DNA of 64,000 nt from Hetaerina americana (Eukaryota; Arthropoda; Insecta; Odonata; Calopterygidae): NCBI GenBank assembly GCA_022747635.1, contig JAKTNV010000009.1:62366767-62430766 (forward strand), in the 5' to 3' direction. Below the pieces are notes generated by a model. The model made no database searches and had not been told where the DNA came from. It saw only the letters and a program-made list of their open reading frames with translations. The stretch's first letter is position 1. Every line of letters begins with the position of its first letter. Shown piece after piece: positions 1 through 10,710 of the stretch. Position numbers and translations under genes: made by a program.

Positions 1-45
1 CCTTCCCTGAGCCAGCTCTGGTTTCCCAGTGAGATCTGATTAAAT
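1..45 (-). repeat. Truncated SINE-A copy at window edge
   Basis: Read on the minus strand, these bases follow the body of the SINE-A family defined at 17408-17681: an AGATC-containing stretch, then GGAAACC, then a purine-rich GGGAA stretch. Only the middle of the element is present because the window begins here. The match is short and imperfect. Confidence 0.4.
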
Positions 46-287
46 GACAAATCGCACATGCAATCAATTGGTCTATAATGGTCAATGGAGAATTTTGAAT
101 GAAGTAGTGTTTTTAAGTATGCACATTTGTTATGCTAAATTTTGATCTTAATCATCATAAAAGGTATTGTTTACAGAAACTGAGTTATTGTCAGCTTAAA
201 AACTAATTGCCTCAAACATTTGTGATAAGAGTCTAGAATTTTCCCTGCTGTTATGGTAAAGGAAGAATTCAAATGAACATATTATTG

Positions 288-568
288 GGAGAGGTGATAG
301 TCCAAGAGAAGTGCTGGACTGCTGACTGGAGGGCCCAGGTTAGATTCGAAATCATTCCTCTAAGGCACCCTCAGCTCTACCTAAGATGTTTTTCTTGGGT
401 ACCAGATCTTCCTGAGAAACCATAACTGGCACAGGGAAAGGGACTGACCCCCCTACCTTGATGTATGAATCTCATACCCCATCGAGCTTAGTATTGAGTG
501 AAATTCCCTTCAATACCATCACTAACAAATCAGACCTTTGGGATGATTACTGTGATTTTTTGTAGTTT
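288..568 (+). repeat. SINE-A (tRNA-derived), full-length-like
   Basis: A tRNA-like head (about 290-352) contains a B-box-like GGTTAGATTCGA. It is followed by the SINE-A body: a GGTACCAGATCTTCCTGAGA segment, a GGCACAGGGAAAGG segment, CCCCCCTACC, and a GAATCTCATACC stretch. The tail, GATTACTGTGATTTTTTGTAG, matches the tail of the copy at 17408-17681. I found no target duplication by eye. SINEs of this type are transcribed by Pol III and mobilised by a partner LINE; the partner here is not identified. Confidence 0.65.
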
Positions 569-1539
569 ATATCACAGTGATTTCTAGCATCCAAGTATTC
601 AGTGGTTTTTCATGACGTGTCTTGACTATTCTTTTGTTTTTATAATTAATAGATGTATCCCTATTTGATATAATCCAATCTTTAACATGAAACATGTAAA
701 TAAAGACTTTTCCAATCTATTTATGGAGTGATGAAATGTTTTAAAAATATTTAACAGGCAGCTATTCATTTTTTAACAGCCAGCAACCACCTGCAACCGT
801 TAGACCAAATGAACAGAAAGGTAAGTTGGTGCCTGTGATTGAAAATATGAGTTCCAAATGATCAAATTGAAGTGCAATTTAATATGTTAAATTATTAAAG
901 CTAGAAAAACAGTAAACTTCCATTTGATTATTATTTAAAATGTTTGTTCCAATTAACAGTTGCCAGGAGTAAAGAAAGGTCAATGTTCTCCAATCCTTCC
1001 AAAGGGGTTTTCTCCTCTTTTTTTCCACTTTAAGGTCTTAAGTTCCAAATTCTTAATCTTCAAACTGGATAATTGAATCTACATGGAGAGTTCCAATGAA
1101 AAATGAAGAGCTTTGATTACATTTTGAAGTAATCGAGAATTGCCCTCTCCTACTTTGAGTCTAATTTTTTGTTTTGGCAAATAAGTTCCCTAAAAGAGTC
1201 CCATTAAATTAAGATTAAAATCCTTCCATTGGTATAAGACATTTTCTAGTTCTGTAATTGGCAGGTAAATCTGGTTCAATAAATTACTGTTCATTAAGTT
1301 TTGATTAACAGTAACCAGAGTCATAATCCTAGCTTTGATGCCAGATTCCATACAAATGAAACCTACTTGCATATAATATTTTTATTTTAAATTCCTTGGC
1401 ATCTTATTTTCTTTTGAACGCTACATTTTCGTGTTCTCTGGCATGGGTCTAATAGTGATAATTATTATATTAATCAACTGGTAAAAGTAGGTTTATGATG
1501 AAAACCAGCTACTTGACAGTAGAGACAATTTCCTGGTAC
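569..1539. other. AT-rich gene-free stretch
   Basis: I see no recognisable gene, RNA or repeat structure. The only reading frames are about 60 codons and AT-driven. Confidence 0.5.
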
Positions 1540-1790
1540 AACTAACTAAACAACCCAACATCAGCACCACAATAGAACCCTCTTCAATGTATGCATACCT
1601 TCTAATTCAGTTGTCTAACATGCCTTTACTATAAATACCCCTTCCTCGCCTAACATTCTCCCCTCGATTGCAATTCAGCACACCATTACTAATCAAAAAG
1701 GTCTGCATCCACATTTACTGCCCGATTATTCCCAGCAATCCCCTTTCCCCCATGATTCCTAGTACTTCCTAGTTAGTGGGATAATAATAT
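1540..1790 (-). repeat. LINE-A 3' fragment
   Basis: This C/T-rich stretch aligns by eye with the 3' part of the LINE at 15430-15690. Shared landmarks in order are AACAACC, CCCTCTTCAAT, GTCTGCATCCA and the phrase resembling CATGATTCCTAGTACTTCCT. Read on the minus strand it is the C-terminal/3'-UTR end of the non-LTR family called LINE-A here. No open frame remains. Confidence 0.5.
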
Positions 1791-2907
1791 GTGGCTGGAA
1801 AATTCATTGCAATATATAGTCGTTACTAAGCAAATGAAAATTCATTAGGTTTTTAATATGAATCCAATTGATAAGTAAGCATAAATAATATAAGAATATG
1901 ACGCACTAAGTGACGAATGTGAAAAACTAGTTCGTAACGTTGATTTTCTGTTAAATTAAAAGCATGCGTAATAATTTTTCCACGTCACGGTGTAAGAGAG
2001 TTATTCCTTCAACTTTTCGCGTAGACAAAATATTCTGTTAACATTTTTAAATGTACTGAATTTTGGTGAAAGCCAAAGAAACTTAATAAGAGATGTGGTA
2101 ATATTATCCCTGAAATATCAGGGGCATGGGTTTTACTAAACCCAGGAGTCCTCTGAAAGAGTTTTGTTGGCTGCATTTTTTTCAGAAGAAATTATACTTA
2201 TTTAGTTGACAATTTTATATTCTATACTTTTGAAATTAATTAAGCTTTAGTATACATTCTTGCATGAATGATTATGTATAACTAAAATGTCGAATATTAT
2301 GACTGCTGTAATAAAGAGGATGTGAAAGCGGCAACCAGTGCAGTGAATAAAATTGCTTGGATCGATTGCACTATTGAAACCATTTTGAGATCAAGTTCAT
2401 CAGCTATTTTTGGAAAATGCTATTATTAACTACTACTAAGTGTGTTGGATCAAGCACAACTCTTCTACACTTCCCAATTGGCCGATTTGTTGAAATAAAA
2501 CAATACAAATTCCTGAATGAGTTATACGATATTGCCACCAATTAGGATGTCCGCTCCATTTTTGAGCATTATCTGATATTTAAATCAATAATGTTTAAAT
2601 ACGTTGTAAAGTTCCAGCACATTCTTCTATAATTCTATAAGAATATGCTGCAAGTAATCAGGAGGGTGCGTCGTATTTAACTTAACCGTGCCCCTAGTTC
2701 GAACGAATCCCATTAAGCCAAATAAAAAATTTTATATAGCCATGTAAAAATGGAATTTCGAAATTATATGCTGGTGTGTCTATTGGGAAAAGGATGAATT
2801 AAGATGTGCCGGTATTTGAGGAGGTTTCAACAAGTGAAGGCATGCGCCATCTGTTGCCTGGATCCTCAACCAATCTGTTAATTAATTTTTGTTTACTAAT
2901 TTTTAGT
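1791..2907. other. AT-rich gene-free stretch
   Basis: Nothing recognised. The stretch is low-GC with no ORF worth reporting. Confidence 0.5.
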
Positions 2908-3133
2908 AAATTGTCACCAGAGATTTTGACGGTTGGTTCAGGACGAACGCGGGAGATCAGGAAAACAATTAAATATTGAATATTTTTGCGAAAAGGCCTG
3001 CCATATTTTCCGGCACCTCGCCGCCCGGCTGGAAAAAATGGCAGCCCCCCTCACAATTATATTCAACATTTAATCGTTTTCCTGATATCCCGCGGCATCC
3101 TGAACCTGTCGTCAAAATCTCTGGTGACAATTT
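2908..3133. repeat. 226-bp near-perfect palindrome (foldback element)
   Basis: The outer arm starting AAATTGTCACCAGAGATTTT (2908) is mirrored by the reverse complement ending at 3133. Complementarity continues inward with a few mismatches to a centre near 3021. The inner arms are GCCTGCCATATTTTCC and GGAAAAAATGGCAGCC, with a small GC-rich loop between them. Two overlapping ORFs (2976-3299, 2986-3192) cross it and are probably meaningless. It could be a foldback/MITE-type element or a long hairpin transcript. No terminal target duplication is obvious. Confidence 0.7.
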
Positions 3134-3321
3134 TGTGTATATTGACGAATCGGAAATATTTTGCGAAAAAAAATTTTCGGCTGAAAAAGTGAATCGAAGT
3201 ATTATAACCTATAGTTTCGCCTCCGCAAACCGCCTATTGGCATATATATCTTGCAAATATAGATATTTGCAGGAAATACCGACACTCTATTCAAGTTAAC
3301 CAATCCACTTATAATTCTGTT

Positions 3322-4258
3322 TTAATTCATAACAAATTGAATAACCCGCATTGTCGAATGCAAGCATGCGAGAGTTCTCCCCTCAATTAAAGCATTCAAC
3401 ATCCCACTGCCGGCCAATACCCCCTTCATCCACTTTTCCTGCCTCCATAGGATTTCTCCCAACAAACCCCTCTCTTCGCCAACCATACCAAGTACTTCCT
3501 CATTTGTTTTCTTCCCTGTCCATTTCACCTTCTCCATTCTTCTCTGTCCATTTCACCTTCTCCATTCTTCTCCACACCCACATTTCAAAAGGCTCCAGTC
3601 TACGTCTATCCTCCTGCTTCAATGACCACGTTTCCGCGCCGTACATAGCTACGCTCCATATCAAAGTTTTTATGAGTCTTTTCTTAACATCCTTACTCAA
3701 CGTCCCCGTCATCAACTCCCTCCTCCTTGTGAAAGCCTCTTTGCCTAGCGCAATTCTTCTCTTTACGTCCCTACTACTTTGACCGTGTTGGTCCAAAACA
3801 CTACCGAGATACGTAAACTGTTCTACCTGCTCTAGTTTTTGCCCTCCTATTTAAATGTTTAGCTTAGCCTTTTTCTCTCTAGAAAATCGCATAATCTTTG
3901 TTTTATTAATATTGATTTTCATCCCATACCTGTCACACTGAATTTCCAATTCACTCAGCAATGCTTGCAGCCCCTTGGCTGACTGACAAACTAAAGCTTG
4001 GTCATCAGCAAACCTAACTGATTTTACGAATTCCCCGCCCACTTTCATTCCTACCTCCAGTTCTTCCCATGCCTCTTTGATCATTTCCTCTACATACAGG
4101 TTGAACAGCAACGGTGATAATGGGCAACCCTGCCTTACACCCCTTCCTAACACTGCCCATTCGGACTCCCCGTTCCCCACTCGCACTTGAGCAGTCTGAG
4201 ACATATACAGGTTGCAGATTAGCCTCCTTTCCCTCCAATTTATTCCTATTTTCTGCAA
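3322..4258 (-). pseudogene. LINE-A reverse transcriptase, C-terminal part, broken
   Basis: Minus-strand translation gives a non-LTR retrotransposon RT: GVRQGCPLSPLLFNLY, then the catalytic FADD box (complement of 4001-4012), then KININKTKIM. The post-RT region has MYGAETWSLKQEDRRR and FEMWVWRRM, a signature of arthropod endonuclease-reverse transcriptase LINEs. The frame is broken twice. There is one in-frame TAA at 3851-3853, and a 28-bp tandem duplication (3517-3544 and 3545-3572) shifts the frame just after MEKVKW. Past the duplication the frame resumes with TNEEVLGMVGEE. The element is 5'-truncated near 4258. Clade assignment is uncertain; the C-terminal FEMW-WRRM region recalls RTE/BovB-like elements. 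Confidence 0.85.
3517..3572. repeat. 28-bp direct tandem duplication
   Basis: TGTCCATTTCACCTTCTCC plus nine further bases is present twice back to back, at 3517-3544 and 3545-3572. The length is not divisible by three, so it accounts for the frameshift in the surrounding LINE RT remnant. Confidence 0.85.
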
Positions 4259-4304
4259 TATTCAGGCTGACCTTATATTTTGGAGAATAACATAATATAT
4301 TCAT

Positions 4305-6740
4305 TTACAGTTATCTGTACTTTGAGTAAATTCAAATCACAATTTTTACTAAATCTTCTCAGAACAGAAGATTTTTTCTTAAAGAGTTCCTGTATCTCTC
4401 TTTTTAATTCTTAAGCAACCTATAAAGGAAAAATTAGTAGTTGAAAATTTATGCGAAGAGGAAGATTCAAAAATAGACAACATTCATTATTGTTCTTTTA
4501 ATCTTTATTACTCATAAATACATTTGTTAAGATAAATGTGCATTAGAAATTGCGTCAGCATTCCAACCATTCTTTTTTAGCCAAAACATTTTACTAAAAT
4601 ACCCTCATAGCCACTATCCACAACGTTAGCGATGTAGGAGTGGAAGTCTATTCAGAGGCCTCATATAAGACTGACACCCATGCGAAGTGCACTTCTTTGG
4701 ATGCTGACGGCACTGTCCAACTTGGTACCAGCAAGGAAATATACACCTTCGTTCCTTTTGTGAGAAAGCTTGCTGATCAATCTCTATTCCCATGGCTACT
4801 CCTCTTCTCACCTAGCATAAGCATCCAATGGAAGACCTGAGGCAAAAAAATTGAAATGCGATTAAGAATTTTAAGTTAATGTGGTTTTAACTTGATGTTT
4901 TAAGCAAATATGTAAATACTTGTGTTCTAAAGGGCTGAAGAAATATTTACTTGTTTAAGATTGAAAGACTTTCCCCTTAAAAAATAAAAAAAATTTAAAC
5001 TTTCACTTTAAATCGATACATATAACCATATGAAAATATCAGCAATATTAAGATTTAGTTAAAATGGAAATGGATTTCATACAAATGGTATTTTCTTGAA
5101 ACTGATGCAATTTATCCTTGATAATTTATTGGAAATTATTTGATTAACAACTGCTGCTACTTTACTCGATTTCAACATTTTATTCATTTGTCTTTAACTA
5201 ATGGGTTGAACATACTTAAATGAATATGTGATAAACAATGGTAAAGATTGGCTTCCTGAAATGAATAACTTCAGATCATCTGGCATAAATATATGTAAAA
5301 AATTTGAATCTGAAATGCATTAATGTGTTTGTACATGTTGATCAGATGAATTTTTCAAAAGCCCGATTTCAATAATATTTCAAAGATTTCAAAGTATATT
5401 TGAATATTGTCATATGAATGTGGAAATTATAAGATTAAGCTAAAATAACAATGGAATCTTTTCTTTCAAGAAAAGGAAGATGAGGTACAATAGAACCTGG
5501 AACAATGTATATTTTACTGTATCAAATATGCTTATTTAATGGAAAATCACCTGGGCTAATAATCAAGCTCACAAAATGTTTTTGTAGACTTATTGATGGA
5601 TTTTTTTCTAAAGGAGTTCCAACCACTGCTTAGCCTGCCCTTCCACCCTACTCACCTGCCCAAGTTATATTCCTCAAAAAGGTGACTAAATGCAAACCAA
5701 GGAATGAAGAAGTTTGGGATGTGGGAATAAGGACATAATGAAAGCAGAGGAGAGAGAGTTAGGTGAGTCCAAGGCAGGAGAGGAGGGAAAACAGCGAGGG
5801 TAAACAAGGAAATGTCTCGCCAGTCATCAAACATAACATCTGCCTTGCTTAATATATTTTAACAGGGGAAAGTAACACTTATTTAAACAAATTGTGTTAT
5901 ATCATCAATTAAAACAGTCTCTAATGCCAGTGGATAAAAATAAATCGGAAGCTTATGAAATGGTATGGGGATAGGAAAAAAATCAAATGGGAATGAAATT
6001 AAAAAAATAGTTTGCAGCATAGTAGGAGAGGGGGGAGAAGTTTTTTGGGAATAATTCGAAGAAAGTAGGAATTATTGTTGGGCATATTGACAGGATATAA
6101 AAATTCCTTGTGTGTGATAGACGGGAGAATGCTGGGTATACGAGGTGGAAGGAAGTTAGTTTTATGTTTTAAGGGTGTGTCAACAGCTAAGGTCATTTTG
6201 CACCACTGTCATTTAATTTAAGAAAATAATGCTTATAAGCAAATTTTCAGGCATTTTACATTAAAAGGCAGAATGAAGGGAATGAGTTGATACTTGGGGT
6301 TGAAATTGAAAGTAGATGTTAAACTTGTGTGGTGGAAAACCTGACACCCAGTCAAAATCACAGCTTTGACAGAAGTGACCTAATGGACATCACAGGAGGA
6401 AAACCACTTGTAAACATCAAGACCAGAATGTCTCTATTACTGAAGAACAGCATTCATAGGAGAAATATTTTAACCAACTGGTGAAATAGCAAATTACCTG
6501 AAAAACAGCAAAGAATGAAGCAAAGAAATTGCACATACAGTAACTAAAGGAATGAATGCCCCAATAATATATTTATTGTCCACAGACCATACATATCATG
6601 TACATATAGGAGCCTTCAAACAAATTTACAAAATACATTTTGGCCCTATAAACATGCTTAAAAAAGAGTGAACATACTAAAGTACATAATAAAAACCATG
6701 CATTACAATTACTTCGTGTGAAGGTTCCCACGGTGTTGAA
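4305..6740. other. Mostly AT-rich gene-free stretch with one unexplained GC-richer block
   Basis: No gene recognised. About 4610-4850 is clearly less AT-rich than its flanks and is open on both strands (61 and 66 codons), but I recognise no family. The remainder shows only small AT-driven frames and some purine-rich sequence near 5700-5800 and 6000-6180. Confidence 0.4.
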
Positions 6741-7077
6741 TTGCTTGTCTTTGCATTTCCGAGTTCTCCATCCGCATTGGTTGTCATTTGGTGACAGTTC
6801 GCTGGCCATCCTGCCTGCATCTGCAGGTCGAAGGCATTTTTCGAAGCTTTCTTGTCCGCTTTATATAGTGTTGTTAGTCAAGTACTCTGATTGGATAGTT
6901 CTTTCCCACCCACTGTTTAGTGGTTATCCATCGTCCATGTTGATATTTCTTGGTCTTGGACAAGAAAGCTTCGAAAAATACCTTTGACCTGAAGATGCAG
7001 GCAGAATGGCCAGAGAAACTGTTGTCACCAAAAGACAACCAACACAGATGGAGAACCTGGAAATGCAAAGACAAGCA
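6741..7077. repeat. Head-to-head inverted repeat with ribozyme-like motif in each arm
   Basis: Arms of about 117 bp (6741-6857 and 6958-7077) are reverse complements with scattered mismatches, separated by a 100-bp spacer. Reading outward on the plus strand from the spacer, the right arm contains CTGAAGA (6989-6995), then about 19 nt around an imperfect GC stem, then GAAA (7015-7018), then CTGTTGTC. Read on the minus strand, the left arm has CTGCAGA, GGCCAGC and GAAC in the same order. The spacer has TATATAA on the minus strand (6861-6867) about 10 bp ahead of the left arm. The order resembles a hammerhead ribozyme core as described in Penelope-like elements and retrozymes. The palindrome itself is seen in the sequence; the ribozyme reading is inference. 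Confidence 0.7.
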
Positions 7078-7964
7078 TTACAATTATTTGTTATTTAAAA
7101 ATTTAATCAATGAAAAAGAACACTCCATTGTAAGGAATTTCCATGAGTTACCATTTGAAACCACAATGAATCACTTATTTTCAATGATTTTGGTATTATG
7201 TTATAAATTATTACACCCATTACCATTGGGGTTTTATATGAAATTGCTGATTTATGACAACTCATGTGGATGTTATGATTTCTAGTTGAATATGAGTGAA
7301 TATTGCTATTTTAATTAAATATATGGATATTATTTATGATTAAGACAGACATGGCAAATATATATTACATAGAAGGAATGGCAAGAAAATTAAAATTTCT
7401 TGAACAAGGGCCTATATGGTTGAAGATAACTTAGTACAGCAATCATACAGATGATTCCCAGCACACTATTCCATATGATTCCTCTGGAGAAAACAGAATG
7501 ATTCATAAGTATGCTGAGATTTTGACATTTCCATCTAAAACGAAAGTGTTAAAAATTTACTTAGTTGAGTAACCTTAAGTGATTTAATTTATTTTTCTAC
7601 TGACATTTTGTCCAAATGCATTTTATAAGAAGGAACTAGGCTAAACTTGACATTAATCATCAATCCTTCTTGCAAAAGGTGATTCTTATTGAAATAATTT
7701 TTCAATACAAAGAAAAGATGAGATAATGAAAAGAGCAACTTTAACACGACACTTTCACATTATTCAGAGCAAATAAAATTTTCATTATCTTTCATACTAT
7801 TTAATTATCTCCTAGAGAAATTGATCAAGTTCTTGACTTCACATTTACTGAGGGCAATAATAATTTTGTTAAATTAAGGTGAGGAATTAAAGCTAATTAT
7901 AATTTTACTGAAATTATTTTAATTTGGTTTAACTCAACTCATTTAAAAATATTTTACACAAACT
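7078..7964. other. AT-rich gene-free stretch
   Basis: Nothing recognised beyond continuation of small AT-driven frames from the inverted repeat. Confidence 0.5.
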
Positions 7965-8190
7965 GAGCAGGGAGTGTGGTCGTCCAATGGGTAGCATGTT
8001 GTTTTACTGTCTTGGGGGCCTGAATTTGATTCACACTGATGCCTCTTTAGACCCTCTGCTCCTCATCCACGTGGATTTTTCAGGTGCCAGATCTTCCTGG
8101 GAAACCTAAAAGTGACTCAAGGAAAGAAACTGACCCCCATTATTACCCTGTTGATTAGTGAATGTCACATAAAATTCAGCTTATTTCTAG
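7965..8190 (+). repeat. SINE-A copy, diverged
   Basis: The head has the tRNA-like order GTGGTCGTCCAATGGGTAGC ... GAATTTGATTC (B box). The SINE-A body follows: GGTGCCAGATCTTCCTGGGA, AAACCT, CAAGGAAAGAAACTGACCCCC, and GAATGTCACAT. The 3' boundary is unclear. Confidence 0.6.
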
Positions 8191-9279
8191 GTGAGGTATA
8201 TCAAAGCCCACCTATTTTAGTTTATGAATGTTGTTGGATAACCCTAAACGAAAATAACATCCCAAAGAGCTTAGTATGTACTATAGTTTCACCCAAATCC
8301 ATAATACTTTAAATCAAATTTGAAAACAATTTGAAAATCAAACTAACCAAATGATTAACAAGAGTAACCACAGTGATCAGCGCAAAGATTGATTCTCATA
8401 AATATGATAGTGCAGCTCACCTCACAAAGACCTTTGGCATGTGGGATTAAAAAGTCTGACAGAATACCTCACACCCAGTTACAAAGATGTTTGGCAAATT
8501 AGGGTATCATGCCAAAATTAAGGAACAGAGATGAGGCAGTCCATTTTCTTGGGCTGCCTGTGGTTTTCATGTTGAGCATCCTAAAAATAATAGAATTACA
8601 GGGAAGCTGGGAATTTTCCCAAGTCACCAGGAATCAGGCCTGGCCCTTCAGAGTTAAACTGAATTCTCATATCCCTTAGCTACCTCAAAACCCAGAAGAA
8701 ATTATTGCACACTAAATTTCTGTTATAAGAGGATGTTAATTTAATGATGAAATTTGAAAAATGACTTTTTTCAATAAGTAATAAGATATCAACAATCCTG
8801 TATCAATGGGATGATTACAAATTGGGATTCTTTGGATATTTTTTGCATAGTTTTTCCAAAGATTTGATACTCTCAACATGGGCTACTATACTCTAAAAAA
8901 AGCTGTTTTGAATATGTAATCAGTGACTATTACTGGAATCTGCACCTTAGGTGCCATAAAACTAATACATTTCCTAATCATACTAACACAAAAAAAATCT
9001 GCAAAAACTAACTTGATTTGGCAGATACTACATATTTAAGAAGTGGTCTCTCAAAATCTTTTACCGCCACCAGATATTGGTGCCATATTTTACAAGTAAG
9101 TTTTCCTCGTGAAATGATTTTTAATTAAGTAAAATATTTCACAATAAAAGGTAAAACATACTTTTAACTAATATTATTAAATACTGAAACTTTTAAATAA
9201 TGTATTACTTCATCGGTAAATGAAAGTTTAAAGTTGGTATTGGAAAGGCTAAATACAGCCATTTCACTTCTCAACCTTG
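8191..9279. other. AT-rich gene-free stretch
   Basis: Nothing recognised. Confidence 0.5.
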
Positions 9280-9480
9280 CAAAAAAATACCCGACTACAA
9301 TAAAGAATAACAGACTACATTTATAATACAAAAAAAGATTACCACACTACAATAAATCCATCCATACCACATTCATTCTACCTCCCTTCATTCCACCCAA
9401 CATCCATTGTATATGCCTACAGTCACCTGTTGTGACTAATGTTCTCCCCATTAATACACTCAATATCAGACTTGATTGAG
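9280..9480 (-). repeat. LINE-A 3' fragment, badly decayed
   Basis: A C/A-rich stretch with repeated ACTACA phrases and CTACCTCCCTTCATTCCACC resembles 15480-15530 and 1540-1790, the 3' end of LINE-A on the minus strand. No frame remains. The match is weak and by eye only. Confidence 0.35.
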
Positions 9481-9484
9481 TGGA

Positions 9485-10420
9485 AATTTATTTTTGAATG
9501 AAAGGAGAATGCGATATATTTTCCACTAAACTTTTATTTGCTACATCTAATTTCAACACACAGGCGTCATCTTAAGGATTATGACTTTGCATTGGAACTA
9601 GTTGTTACAAATGTAAAATTTTGTGGAAAATACATAGTAATCTTTTATTCTTGGCTATTACAGTGTCAAATTGTACACTATTTCTATATGCTAAGACAAA
9701 ATATACATAATTCATCATCATACTTATAATACTTGGGAAGTGAGTGAAAATATTTGGCAAATTGTCTTAGTAGAGCCAGAGCAACCTAAAGTTATAAGAT
9801 TTTACCCATATTTTTTCGTCTCAGCAGCAAGTGGACATTTTTTTAGGTGATTTTCCTGCAATAGGCCTAAGATAAAGTGACCCGGGAAGCTTGACATTTT
9901 TCAGCCTAGAAGTGACCTCATCTGAAGCGTATCTGCAGAGAAAGCAATTACAAAAGAGTACTTTTTTAAGACTGACAAATTTAAGGAATTCGTGGTGAAC
10001 TTCACCGAGCTCCGGGACGGTTGCTTTGTTTTCCTTGTAAGGATTCTTGGGAAATAAATTCCAGTCGCTCGCCAACCCAACGCTAGATTTGAGCGCACAG
10101 CCTCTGTGCTTGGATGGCGAGCGCGATACTAATTAGGGTGCCACTGTCGCGTACGAAGGAATGAACTACAAAATTCAGATTGAATTTTTATCCACTTAAT
10201 ACGCGATCGAATCTGCAGTCCCTCCCCATTTCGAATCACATGCCAAGCGAGGGGTAGACCAGAAGGTAATGAGATTATAAATTGTGGAGCGTATACAATG
10301 ACGAAGAATTTGACGTCGCAAGTCGAAATTTCAATTTGTGTGCCCAAAAGAATTGGAAGCTATCATGGCATTGATTGCAACCTCATTATTGCCGAGGATC
10401 GACAATATTTGTAATTTTAA
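9485..10420. other. Gene-free stretch, GC rising toward its right end
   Basis: No family recognised. 9820-10370 is less AT-rich and open in several frames (65-84 codons), with a few CpG sites. None of the translations is recognisable. Confidence 0.4.
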
Positions 10421-10422
10421 GG

Positions 10423-10710
10423 GAGGCGGCTGGCAGCCGAGGTCATTGGCGCCATTAGGGAAGGATGAGAAAGGAGGAAGGGTGGAGAGAAACCACACGT
10501 CCGCACAAGTCCACTCTTAACGAAAGACGCCAAGGGGCCCGTAATTTAACATCCCAATCGACGGACGGTGTACTCATAGTGCTCTCCACAAAGCAACTTC
10601 ATCGTAGGGAACAAGACACCACTGAAAAATACCTGCCGCCTCTGGAATTCAAACTAGGACCCTCTGGGTGGGAAGCCAGTGCGATACCCACCGCAACGTC
10701 CCGATCCCCA
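10423..10710 (-). repeat. SINE-B (tRNA-derived), minus orientation
   Basis: On the minus strand the element starts GGGGATCGGGACGTTGCGGT and carries a B box GTTTGAATTCC (complement of 10644-10654). The body shares phrases with 38070-38382: TATTTTTCAGTGGT, CTTTGTG-AGAGCACT, CTTGGCG-CTTTCG, and GTTTCTCTCCACCCTTCC. The two copies, in opposite orientation and 27 kb apart, define the family. The reading frames here (10338-10749) are incidental. Confidence 0.75.

Noticed and set aside
3351..3782. 143-codon plus frame as a gene
   Set aside because: Antisense shadow of the LINE-A RT C-terminal region.
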